A DNA stretch of 64,000 bases from Ascarosepion bandense (taxonomy: Eukaryota > Mollusca > Cephalopoda > Sepiida > Sepiidae). The DNA is taken from contig JBBBDQ010000347.1 in the NCBI GenBank assembly GCA_037127315.1, positions 350,001-414,000 of the forward strand, in the 5' to 3' direction. The first letter of the stretch is position 1, and each line of letters starts with the position of its first letter. The position numbers and the translations under genes were made by a program. The notes below the pieces were generated by a model, which saw only the letters and a program-made list of their open reading frames with translations, was not told the DNA's origin and did no database searches. Shown piece by piece: positions 23,802 through 33,640 of the stretch.

Positions 23802-23839
<38 letters not shown>

Positions 23840-23930
23840 TATAAAATATTGCTGTTTGTCTTATTTTGTTTTTTTGTTTTTTTTTCCAAAAATGAATTGC
23901 TGGTAAAGTTTCTTACTATGAAAATTCATT
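22770..23930. other. Intergenic DNA, no gene seen
   Basis: Short (TA)n at 23278-23293 and 23807-23833. A G/C-richer patch at 23350-23540 is not recognised. Confidence 0.4.
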
Positions 23931-23934
23931 ACTG

Positions 23935-24110
23935 GTCGGTCAGTTAAGTGCCATACGTGATACACGCTTGGTCGATCATGTCTGGAAAGAGACATGACTG
24001 ACTGGGCAGAAGATTATCGCGCAGTAGGTTGCCATTGATACCTGCGGTAGACTGGTTGCCAGCCAAGTCTATAGAACCCAGTCTGTCCCGTTAATAACCT
24101 ACCTAAAGAT
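23935..24110 (+). repeat. Dispersed SINE-like repeat, family R
   Basis: Best preserved copy: catacgtgatacacgcttgg, gactgactgggcagaagatt, gtaggttgccattgatacct, gactggttgccagccaag. Related copies lie at 11463-11605 (inverted) and 37325-37485. Confidence 0.6.
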
Positions 24111-24599
24111 CCCGAGTAAACGGTTGTTAGAACAGGTACTGGAACTGAAGGCATGAAATGTATCGTTGCCTGTAAATACAAACTACAGAATTGTGGATAA
24201 TCGTGAGGATCTGCGCTCTGAAGGGACACAAAAAGAATTTCAGCATGATGATCTGGTTCAGTTCCATGTCTTTTCTTTTAAATGCTAAGCAGCATTGGCA
24301 CTGTTTTCATTCTGTATCATTTTACAGAGAAGATATTTCTATAGAATACTCGATGTCTTTGTTTCTATATGTTCGGCTTGTTTATTTTCTATCTAAATCC
24401 ATGCCTTGACTTGAATGTGTTGCCAATATTCGGCTTTTATTTGTTGTTTGATTGTTTGATCTTGTTTGCGGCATGTCAACACTTCTATGGGTTATTTACT
24501 GCCAAAATATCAGTATTTTGTACATGGTTTTATGCCTTTAATCACAGATATTTTATACACACTTTTTGTTTTTTTTTGTTTTTTTTTTAGATATATAGT

Positions 24600-24900
24600 T
24601 TGTAAATGTTAAAATGTATTGTTGGTAGCTTTAAAAAGGATTACTTCTAATTTTAGTATAAAATAATATTTTTATACTATTTTTTTGCATGCTATTAAAT
24701 TTTATTTTGCTATAAATCTTATTGTTGGTAATTTAACAATAAAATATATTTTTGGCAAAGCTACTATAAAATACGTTGTTGGTCATTTTGCTATAAAATA
24801 CATTCTATGTCATTTTACTATACAAATATATTATTGCTAATATTTATAAATAAAAATGCATTGTTGGTAATTTTAATATAAAAAAATCATTGATTTTTTG
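24600..24900. repeat. Degenerate AT-rich minisatellite
   Basis: A unit of about 35-45 bp around attttactataaaatacatt and ttgttggt repeats six or seven times with substitutions and length changes. Confidence 0.65.
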
Positions 24901-24904
24901 TTGT

Positions 24905-25260
24905 TTCACGATTTGTAAATAGCTCGGAGATTAACAGGTTCTACCACACCAGTTCAGCGTAAACCCTTGTGAAAACAGAAATTGAGAGGTGGTTATACGC
25001 TCCTGAATACCTTCAATCTCCCGATCATTGATGCTGCTGCCAGTTGTGGTATCTTTTTGCAGAATATTCTTGTATACTTTTTTGACGAAGGCAAGGAAAA
25101 TTGTAATATAGTGATTTCATCAATTATTCAAACAGAAAAATGCAGCACGTGAGTGTAAGTAAATAGGTTTACTGATATAGACCAATATAAAATCAGCTTT
25201 ACAATTACAAAAATTCCATTATTTTTAACTAAATCTTTAATTAATATAAATTTACAATAC
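24905..25260. other. Intergenic DNA, no gene seen
   Basis: Nothing recognised. Confidence 0.35.
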
Positions 25261-25264
25261 TGTT

Positions 25265-25905
25265 GTCATATCTGGTCATTTACCCCTGCTGTTCGTCTCA
25301 ATGTTATTGACAGGTTCCAAAGGATAATCTGTATACGATTGGGCTCGACCTGGCAGCTCGACTCCAGCCACTTTCTCACCGGTGAAATGTGGCTTCCCTC
25401 TGTCTCTTCTATAAATATTTTCATGACTTCTGCTCCGATGAAACTAGGTTACTAGTGCCCCCTCCACAAGAATTTCCTCGTACAACCAGACTTGCAACAA
25501 GGTCCCAAACTTTTACAGTTAAATCAACCAAATTCAGGCAACAATTCTACTTCGTCAGCTTCTTTTCTCGCACTTCCCGCCTGAGGAACTCCCTTCCATA
25601 TACTTGCTTTCTTGGTGGCTACAACCTCCATGAATTTAAATGCAATGTCAATTCCTATCTCTTATCTACTTGAATCTAGTCCTTTCTACATGGCCTCATG
25701 TATTTTGTTCTTTTCATTTCTCTCTATCTTCGCAACTGTCTTCACTCCTTTGTTCACATCCTTCTCTGGCTCTTTCTCTGTCACCCGCTCTAACTCGTTC
25801 GTCTTTATTGACACTCTCCTCCTGCATAAAATTTTAACTCTCTTATGTAGCCCCCTGCGCATCAGTGGTGGTACCGCTTTGTTTGGAGTCAAACGATGTT
25901 TTTAA
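25265..25905 (+). pseudogene. Jockey-like LINE 3' end with RT C-terminus
   Basis: The plus strand encodes MASLCLFYKYFHDFCSDETR, then FPRTTRLATRSQTFTVKSTK and FVSFFSRTSRLRNSLPY, then FLGGYNLHEFKCNVNSYL. This is the last ~95 residues of the Jockey-like protein, whose intact form elsewhere is LCLFYKYFHGFCSDE...RLWNSLPQ...FKCRVNRHLL. Upstream, RLNVIDRFQRIICIRL continues the same protein in a shifted frame. W of RLWNSLP is R here. The shared 3' tail tgtagccccctgcgcatcag lies at 25845. No catalytic domain is present. Confidence 0.7.
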
Positions 25906-25909
25906 AAAA

Positions 25910-27415
25910 GTCTTCGACCAAGACAAGATTTCATTGACGTTCAGTTTATGTGAATTTTCCCGCCGTAAAAGAAAGATTTCGGTATCGATTCGAAGAATCC
26001 GTCAATTCAATTTTTCTGTCTTTTGAATTTACTAGAGAAATCTTCACAGAATAAAAAATAAATACGGCGTAATAAATGTTTGTTTAAGACAAAATATGAC
26101 AATGCTTTAGAAGATATTTTCCATATGTAAGTGAATAGAGTTAATTCATGGAATCCAGTTACGTGAATTAACTCCAATATCGTTCTTTCACTACAGAGAT
26201 GACTTCAATACAGAAAGTTATTTTTTTATTCATGTTTTTCCTTGACTATCTGCCCAGGCAGAATTAGCAAAACTGAGAGAGATGAAAAGAAAATTATTAC
26301 TAGTTTAACTCAAGCTCTACTGTTTGGTCTCTCTGTAATATATTACCATGAACATCGAAGATAAGTGGCAGGTACAACTGGCCAAAGATGAGGTCAACAA
26401 ATTATAAGTATGGTTGACAGATATGACCGGTCGTTGATGATGTCAACAAGTACAAAAACAAAAGAAAAAACAAATGACAATCGGCTTAAAGGGCGATGGC
26501 CGGCAAGTATATGATTGACCGTTCCATCAGTCCATAGATAAATGCCTCTCAAAAATAAGAGTAGTTGCCATACATATCCGGTCATAGATGACGTCAAGAA
26601 AGCTACAACCCGAAAATGCAAAAATTAATTTTCAGACTATAGACATTTTGGCTGAATGTAGAGAATTCCTACTGGCTAACGACTCCCGGCGGCTCCTTCG
26701 TATGTGTGATATCCTTCCGTCTGCCCTCCTGCTTCACACAAACGTCACCTACGAAGAAAAAGAAATATAAGATTATATTTTTATATATGTTTTCCTCGTT
26801 GTTTGTCAAGATTCACCGTTATATGCATCTCTTTATCGTGAGTCTTTATTTTAAGATCCGGAACAATTCTAATCTTTCAACTATTACGAATAATGATTAA
26901 TAATTTACTAAATCCTAACCTACAAATAGTGGAACTTGTGTCGGCTTGAGAAGGGGAACCATTGTGCCGTGTTTAAATTTAAAGCTTACGGCGTTTAGTT
27001 TCGCTCAAGTGCTCTTGGGAAAGGCGTGAATTCAACACTTATTATCTAATATCATGTTAAATAGTACGGTAGACTGAGCTCTGTCGACTTGAGAGGCATC
27101 TAATCTAAGATAAAGAAAACATGGAAATCAGTGAATCGAGCATCTGAAACCACTTCTGTCTAGTCCCGAAGAAGACAAATTATTGCACAGATAACAAAGA
27201 AACGAATACGTTGAAGATATGATCGCCGATATTATAACAAAACAAGGTATTTAAGAAAAAAACCAAGCAAACAATCGATGTTATTGGATGTCACGGGACA
27301 AAGAAAGAAAAACACCGAACGTTCGGCAAGCGTGCAGACTTAATATCAGCAAAGAAGCTTAAACTAGATTGTTACAAAGAGATACAGGCAGTGATTCTCA
27401 ACTTCCGTGCTGCGG
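25910..27415. other. Intergenic DNA; weak local duplication
   Basis: Near 26415 and 26570 there is a weak repeat of atatgaccggtc-atgatg-a-gtcaa spaced about 155 bp. Otherwise nothing is recognised. Confidence 0.4.
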
Positions 27416-27419
27416 TCAA

Positions 27420-28740
27420 TAGTTTGCTGGGCGACTCTTTTAAGTATACCACGAAAATGTGATTACATTCGGAATCACTTCATAAATGTACCATCAATGC
27501 CATTAGAAAGAGTTACATTCGCTGCTGAGAGAGTTGGTTCTTTGTGTCGTGCAAAAAATTTTTCTCTTCATAAAATATTCTACATATCTATAAGTCGGAA
27601 ATGTGAAGTTTCGGGATAAGCCGAATTTGCGTAGATGATTCGGCATTGCCGATTTAGCATAGCCATTTTGACGGGTTTCTTTTCGCGATGGGACGTTTTG
27701 GTGTCAGATTAGTAACTAAGAAGTCCCCTTATTTGTCTTGTCGTTAACTTTCTCCCATTCTTAATAGTCAAATTAGATATTCTATTCGTAATAATTAAAA
27801 TTGTCAAATATTCCAATTACCCTCAATTAGAGTTCCAGAAATGTGAACAAAAAGATCGATGTAAAGTGTGATTGAATTTGAAAAATGGAAAACTCATTCG
27901 TCAGTTGAATGCACACAGTCATGATGGTTCTGCTGCAAAATAGATTTTGAAAAAAATCAAATATTGAAAAACAAGTGCTTTAACATTCAAGCCACCAACC
28001 GTTATTTTAAATGAATGTTTAGCTGGTTCGAAAATTTATAGCAAAAATTAGAATGTTATTTAACAAGGCACCAGCTGACCCAGTTGAATTGTAGGATTTT
28101 AAATATATTTTTAAAGACAGTAAATTCCAAATGTTCTGACGCTTAACTGGCTACGTAGAATTCTAATTATTTATCTGACGCCGAATCGGCTATGCTTAAA
28201 GGTAGCAAACCCCTATAAGTTTACCATTCGTCCATGTTAAAAATATTTCTGCCACATATGACCCGAAGTTTCACCTGTTATCTCGAGGTTCTTGATAAAA
28301 TACAAAGAAGAATCAAAAATATTTTCTATTCTGATCTGGCGTTTCGGCTTCAGTCATTTTTACACTACCATAACGTTTCCTCCATGTGTCTTTTCCTTAA
28401 AGATTTTCGCGTTAATTGTTCGCTATCGTACCAAGAAAAAAATAAACATAGTGTCGTACTAGAATGACGTCAAGATCTCATTAATATATAATAAAGTTGT
28501 CTAGATTTAACCGGAGATATTGTGCGACAGTTTCTTTTTTCGCCTAGACTCCTTCCGTCTACATGCTTTCCAGCTAACTTTAGTCTTCAAAAGATTAAAT
28601 AGCTATCAACTGTTCTCTTGATTACACTTTTTATTCTCACTCATTAGTAAAGTTTCTGTTTCAAATTCTTCCACACCCTCTAACTTGCTGTCTTAGTGGC
28701 TTTACTGACTTGCATGGGTTTACTCGATTAAAAAACGGAA
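27420..28740 (+). pseudogene. Jockey-like LINE RT relic split by an insertion
   Basis: The left part (27430-27595) reads PLERVTFAAERVGSLCRAKN, fitting SIAKxAxxxVGSLYRAKKFL of the RT C-terminal half. The protein resumes at 28213 with YKFTIRPC, then LDKIQRRIKNIFYSDLAFRL, FRVNCSLSY, and decayed LWNSLP...FxDLHGFTRLKNGTF blocks to 28740. The two halves are separated by 27596-28212, which is flanked by an 8-bp direct repeat. The relic is 5'-truncated and dead. Confidence 0.6.
27596..28212. mobile_element. 617-bp insertion in a LINE, family unknown
   Basis: Both edges carry ctataagt (27588-27595 and 28213-28220), where the LINE protein resumes in the expected place. The interior has partial inverted blocks near each end (gattcggcattgccg and gccgaatcggc; tagcatagcc and ggctatgctt). 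No transposase is coded. An 8-bp duplication would fit a non-autonomous hAT or similar element, but the termini do not show a recognisable hAT end. Confidence 0.5.
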
Positions 28741-28744
28741 CATT

Positions 28745-29140
28745 TGCATCATTTTCAACATATCATTTTCTTTGTTCTACCAACCATTTAATCAAATAAT
28801 TTTATGCATATTGCTCCAAGTTTCTTCTGATTTTATAGTCTTCATCAAATCATGTGGGTATTTAGTTCTCTAAGCTCCTTTTCTTTTGTTTAAGTCTTAT
28901 AAAAATCATCTCTCGTTCTCTCTCTCTCTCTCGCTTTCAATTTGGTTCTTCTTATCATTTTCATTCTAGTTTAATTTTTTTTTTAAACATTGACCTTACT
29001 AAGTTTACGATACTTTCATAATTTATCGGTAGAACCAACGTCCCTCTCGCGTCAAATCAATTCTTCATCATTGAGTATACGGTCCTGCATTGTCATCTAT
29101 ATAGGTAATTGGATACGAGATAATTTACTAATCTTTTTTT
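28745..29140. other. Intergenic DNA with (TC)n run
   Basis: A short ctctctctctctctc tract at 28917-28932. Nothing else recognised. Confidence 0.4.
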
Positions 29141-29149
29141 GTTGTTGTT

Positions 29150-29880
29150 GTTGTTTCTGGGGATGTTTTCATTTATCTATGGCTGAATACTTTGCTTATT
29201 TACTGGAAAGCATGTAATGCTATATTTATATTCTTTATTCTATTCATCTATGGCTTAAAATTATTTTCTTTTAATTTTTTTTTGTTGTTGTTTCTGGGGA
29301 TGTTTTCATTTATCTATGGCTGAATACTTTGCTTATTTTCTAAAAGACATGTTACGCTACATTCACAGTTTTTCAGATTCATGTGTTATATTTTCCCTGT
29401 GTTATATAAGATATTTTATTTATCTATGACTTAATGCTTTGCTAATTTTTAAAAGACATGATACGCTATTTATTATGTTTTTTCCGGATTCCTGTGTTAT
29501 ATTTTCCTTGTGTTATATATCTTAGTTTGTTTATGTATGACTTAATAATTTGCCTGTCTTTTTAAAAGACATGTTACGCTATCTTCATTTATCTTTGGAT
29601 TGCTGTGTTATATTTTACCTGTAATATATATCGTATTTTATTTATCTATGACTTAATACTTTGCTTATTTTCTAAAAGACATGTTACGCTATCTTTATGT
29701 TTTTTTTCTGATTTCCGTTTTATATTTCCCCTGTGTTATATATCGTATTTTATTTATCTATGACTTAATACTTTGCTTATTTTCTAAAAGACATGTTACG
29801 CCCTCTTTTTTGTTTTTTCGGATTTCCGTTTTATATTTCCCCTGTGTTATATATCTTATTTTAATTACCTATGATTAATA
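29150..29880. repeat. Tandem satellite, about 110-bp unit
   Basis: Six units each contain atttatctatg-cttaata-tttgc, aaaagacatgttacgcta and cctgtgttatatat. The aaaagacatg block starts near 29342, 29451, 29564, 29674 and 29786, so the period is about 108-113 bp. The first unit at 29150-29340 is longer and carries a TTG-run and ctggggatgttttcattt twice. Divergence between units is moderate. Confidence 0.85.
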
Positions 29881-29914
29881 CTTATTTTAATTATGTATGA
29901 TTAATAATTTCAGA

Positions 29915-30185
29915 GAAGGCAAATATTAACGTGTTGTGTATAAGCTGTGTATACACACGCCAGTCACCGAAGAACTCAATTCATTTTTTAAATGAATTGA
30001 GTTCTTTCGGTGACACAACACGTTAAAATTTGCCTTCTCTGATTCCATGCGTCGATGGCTTAGGGAGTAGCGACTCCGACTGATACCAAATCGCTTGAGT
30101 TTCAATCCCGACCAGAAGCAAGTGGATGCGTTTAGCCACGCTGATGAGCTGTGATACAGCGAAACAGGCTTTTACGTGGATGACT
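29915..30185 (+). repeat. tRNA-like SINE, copy 1, with inverted 5' part
   Basis: The stretch 29918-29985 is the reverse complement of the SINE 5' segment seen at 30285-30345 (aattgagttctctcggtgac, tatacacaacacgttaaaat), forming a hairpin with 29986-30040. The body follows: an A-box-like tggcttaggga at 30056-30066, a B-box-like agtttcaatcc at 30098-30108, then accagaagcaagtggatgcg and a hammerhead-like motif at 30136-30179. Other copies are at 30285-30440, 31065-31185 (-), 37705-37790 (-) and 40100-40315 (-). Box spacing suits RNA polymerase III. Confidence 0.65.
30136..30179 (+). ncRNA. Candidate type I hammerhead ribozyme
   Basis: In order: CCACG (stem I 3' strand), CTGATGA, a 4-bp stem II GCTG/CAGC closing the loop TGATA, GAAA, a poor stem III (caggcttt between A and T), the site TTA, and CGTGG, fully complementary to CCACG. 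All invariant core bases and a NUH cleavage site (after A at 30174) are present. The weak stem III argues for caution, although minimal stem III is known in Penelope-type hammerheads. Related copies at 31065-31100 and 40110-40160 have decayed cores. Confidence 0.5.
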
Positions 30186-30284
30186 AATATATTATGCTCT
30201 CATTACGATTGAGCTATCTGGAGAAGAAAATTGTAAAAACAGTTTCCACTTCTGCTATATGCGTGACTCTTCAGAAATGAATTG

Positions 30285-30440
30285 AGTTCTCTCGGTGACT
30301 GGCGTGTGTATACACAGCTTATACACAACACGTTAAAATTTCCCTTCTCTGATTCCATGCGTCGATGGCTTAGGGAGTAGCGACTCCGACTGACACCAAA
30401 TCGGTTGAATTTTCGATTCCAACCAGAGGTATCATTAACA
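30285..30440 (+). repeat. tRNA-like SINE, copy 2, truncated
   Basis: It repeats the 5' part and tRNA-like body: tggcttaggga at 30366 and a better B box, tttcgattcc, at 30411. It ends at the B box, so it lacks the hammerhead-like segment, and the minisatellite follows. Confidence 0.65.
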
Positions 30441-31060
30441 AATTCTTGAAAAGATTAATAATCATTAATTATTAAATGCTTTACAAGCTCAATAATCATT
30501 AATAAATAAATGTTTTTAAACATCAATAATCATTAATAAAAAATACTTTAAATTCATATACAGTGTCTTTAATTAATCAAGTTTCATTAATAAATAATTG
30601 CTTTAAATATCCAAGTATCGGTAATAAATCAATTCATGAATTGGTCAACTTTCATAAATATAGAATTCTGTAAAGACTCATGTTTAAGTAAATCTATTAA
30701 ATATTCCGAGTTTTTATTATAAGTAATTCACTTCAATATCTATGTGTCGACAATTAATTAATGCTTGAAATGCTCCAGCGTTTTTTAATTATTAGATACT
30801 TTGAATGTTCATGTGTCAATTATAAATTCTTTAAACGTTTCCGTGTCATAAAAGATATGCTTTTAATGATCACGTTTACTAAGTAAATAATAATTGAACC
30901 CTTAAATGTTCAAGTATCATTATTAAGTGCTTTAAATGCTCAAACTTCATTATAGATAAATCTTTAATATGTTCATGTGTCAGTAATAAATAAATGTTTT
31001 AAATATCAAAGTGTCATTAATAATAAATGATTAAAATTTCTAAGTGTCATCCTCTTTATT
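30440..31060. repeat. Degenerate AT-rich minisatellite
   Basis: A unit of roughly 30-40 bp close to agtgtcattaataaataaat and gctttaaatgttca repeats about 15-18 times with heavy divergence. The same unit reappears at 33500-33640 beyond the gypsy element, so SINEs and retroelement lie inside one former array. Confidence 0.7.
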
Positions 31061-31064
31061 AATA

Positions 31065-31185
31065 TATATAATCTGTTTCGCTGTATCGCAGTATATCATT
31101 ACGGTTGGGCATCCGATTGCTTTTAGCCAGGATTGAAACCCAACCATACTGACATCATCCGCCGATTCTGCATCGTTAGACAATA
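31065..31185 (-). repeat. tRNA-like SINE, copy 3
   Basis: On the minus strand it shows ggttgggtttcaatcctggc (B-box region), then gcaatcggatg and a decayed hammerhead segment actgcgatacagcgaaacag. It abuts the 5' break of the gypsy pol relic at 31189. Confidence 0.55.
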
Positions 31186-31188
31186 GAT

Positions 31189-32922
31189 AAAAAATTAATT
31201 GTAGCGACGGATGCGAGTGAATACGGCATAGGAGCTGTTCTGTTACACAAATTCGAGGATGACGTATCAAAACCTATCGCTCATGCATCGAGACCGTTGC
31301 TTCCAGCGGAAAGAAATTATAGCCAGATAGAAAAGGAAGCGCTAGCTATAATTTATGCCGAAAAGAAATTTCACAGATTCATTTATGGGAGATCGTTCGT
31401 GCTACAAACCGAGCATAAACATTTATTGTCGATTTTGGGGTCGAAAAAAGAGCACCTACTCATTCCGCAAACAGGTTGCCAAGATAGAGTGTAATCTTGT
31501 TAAATTATAATTTTAGGATGAAATTTATTCCGTCTAAGGAAATCGCACACGCGGATTGTCTTTCGAGACTAATTTCGAAGAACCATAAGTTGTTGGAAGA
31601 AACTGCGATAGCAGCGTTAAAAGAAGAGAAGGAACTTACGGATGTGCTGGCGAACACCGTCAGTGAATTACTGGTAACGCTGGAGGAAATTAATAAAATG
31701 GCGAAAACAGATGATTTAATTGCAAATATGATTAAGCAAGTGAAAGGGAATGAGAAAAACAAAGGATGTAAAGTTTCATCATTTTTAATCTGTAATGAGA
31801 CACTGATGTATGCTCAAAGAGTGTTAATTCCACGTGTTCTAAGTGGGAGAAAATTGAAAGAATTTTATTTGGGTCATCCAGGTATATCCAGAAAGAAATC
31901 ATTAAATAGGAGTTATGTTTACTGGCCTAGTATGGACCAGAACATTGAAGATTTGGTGAGGCAGTGTAAAGGCTGTCAATTAGCAACAAAATCATCAATA
32001 AAACCTCAGCCGTGGCATAAAACGGATGTGCCATGATCAAGGATACATGTGGACTATGCAGGACCATTACAGGGAGACTATTACTTAATCATTGTGGATA
32101 GCTATTCTAAGTGGCCTGAAGTGTATAGATTTAAGCACCCGACAGCAGCAAATACAATAAAGGCATTAAAGAAAGTATTTAGCCTCTGGGGAAACAAACA
32201 CAATTGTGAGTGACAACGGTACCATGTTTACAGAATCTGATTTTAAACGTTATTGTGATTCGTTAGCAATCGAACACATAACAACACCTACATATAATCC
32301 GAGATCGAATGGTCAGGCAGAAAGGTTTGTCGGTACGTTCAAAAGAGCGATGAGAAAAGCTAATGGGATCAACACCAAACTTTTCTGATGGTTTCCAGAA
32401 TTACACTGAATCAGAACGTTAATGGAAATTTGTCACCTGCGGAGGCCATGTTCGCGAGAAAGATTAGATCAATCTTTGATAGGTTGTTACCAAATAAAAA
32501 GAAGAGCGTGATAAAACTAAACTCGGATATGAAATATTTTAAAGAAGGTGATAAGATTTTCCTTAAACACTATCCGTCTGGAAAGTGTTTTTTGGGAAGA
32601 CGGTGTAGTAAGTAGAAGAATCTGGAGAGTTATCTATATAATTGAAAGACAGACGTTTCTGTGAAAGACACTTAAATTGAGACCGCGATACTTTGAAACC
32701 GTTAACAATGACCAAGAGATACCGAGGGAGGTATTGTATGACACATTCCAAATCAAACCAACCACTAACGTTGGAGTACCGATGGAAGTAACTTCTGATT
32801 CTCCTAAAAGTGAGGACAAATTGACTGACAGGAGAAGTAATAGAAAAAGGAAGAAGACGAATCGGCTTTGTCCAGATCCTAAACGAAAAAATATTGAGAG
32901 CAAAATTCTAGGAAGTATTTAG
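31189..32922 (+). pseudogene. Ty3/gypsy-type pol relic: RNase H and integrase
   Basis: It begins inside RNase H, KKLIVATDASEYGIGAVLLH (first catalytic Asp of TDAS) and AERNYSQIEKEALAIIYAEK. A frameshift near 31490 precedes the integrase zinc-finger region, ending YLGHPGISRKKSLNRSYVYW then CKGCQL; the first zinc His is replaced by Tyr. The integrase core shows HVDYAGPL, VSDNGTMF and NGQAERF, so all three D, D, E residues survive, but a TGA at 32034 and a frameshift near 32200 interrupt it. The C-terminus continues to 32922. Gag, protease and RT are missing. Confidence 0.85.
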
Positions 32923-32934
32923 CTCAGGGGAAGG
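32923..32934 (+). other. Polypurine tract of the gypsy element
   Basis: The purine-rich caggggaagg lies directly before the LTR start, where plus-strand priming would occur. Confidence 0.6.
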
Positions 32935-33166
32935 TGTTATAGTGGAACATCCTCCCACCCCCAAGAATGAAATGCTCTAGACTATAAAGGACGGTGACAA
33001 GTGGAGAGGGCAAACATCTTAGGTGAAGGCATTCTCTATTTGATAGTTTATTCTACTCCTACTCATTGATTGCTTATCTGTATCTTATTGTTAATTGTAC
33101 AGTAGTACAATAAATCCGTTATATCGTATTTCTGTGTCAGGTATCATTCTTCCTCTAATCTTTACA
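32935..33166 (+). mobile_element. 3' LTR of the gypsy element
   Basis: It starts tgttatagtgg after the polypurine tract and ends tctttaca, giving TGT...ACA ends and 232 bp. Inside are ctataaag (TATA-like, near 32977) and aataaa (near 33109). There is no 5' LTR in the window, so this is a 5'-truncated insertion. Confidence 0.65.
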
Positions 33167-33285
33167 CTGATATTCCTTTCCGGGATATCATTTGTTTAGA
33201 ACGGCTCATATTTAAACATAATAGACATTGATTGGCTATTATAGTTAGCAGTATATGCTTAGAAAATGATCTGCTGCCTCAATAC

Positions 33286-33286
33286 A

Positions 33287-33339
<53 letters not shown>

Positions 33340-33341
33340 TT
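33286..33341. repeat. (TA)n and poly-T tract
   Basis: 36 bp of AT repeat followed by about 20 T. Confidence 0.95.
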
Positions 33342-33499
33342 CTCCTGATACACTCAAAGATTTGGACTGTTTTTTTTTTATGTCTCAATGTATGATACTC
33401 AAGAGTAGGTACATCACTATATATGTTACCGTTAGACGGCGCATCGATCTAAATATTTTGCCGTCATTTTCGACGGCACGACCCACTCGTTAATAATGA

Positions 33500-33640
33500 A
33501 TGATCGAAATGTTCATGTATTATTAAAAATAAATCCTTAAAATGGTAAAGTGTCGGTAATAAATATTTTAAATAATCCAGTTTCATTTAGATAAATGAAT
33601 ATTTTAAATTCTCAATTCTCATTCATAAATTGGCACTTAA
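33500..33640. repeat. Continuation of the 30.4-kb minisatellite
   Basis: Blocks such as aaagtgtcggtaataaatat and cagtttcatttagataaa have the same unit structure as 30440-31060. Confidence 0.5.

Noticed and set aside
29150..29880. CRISPR-like array
   Set aside because: Units of ~110 bp without uniform short repeats and unique spacers, in a eukaryotic context; it is a satellite.
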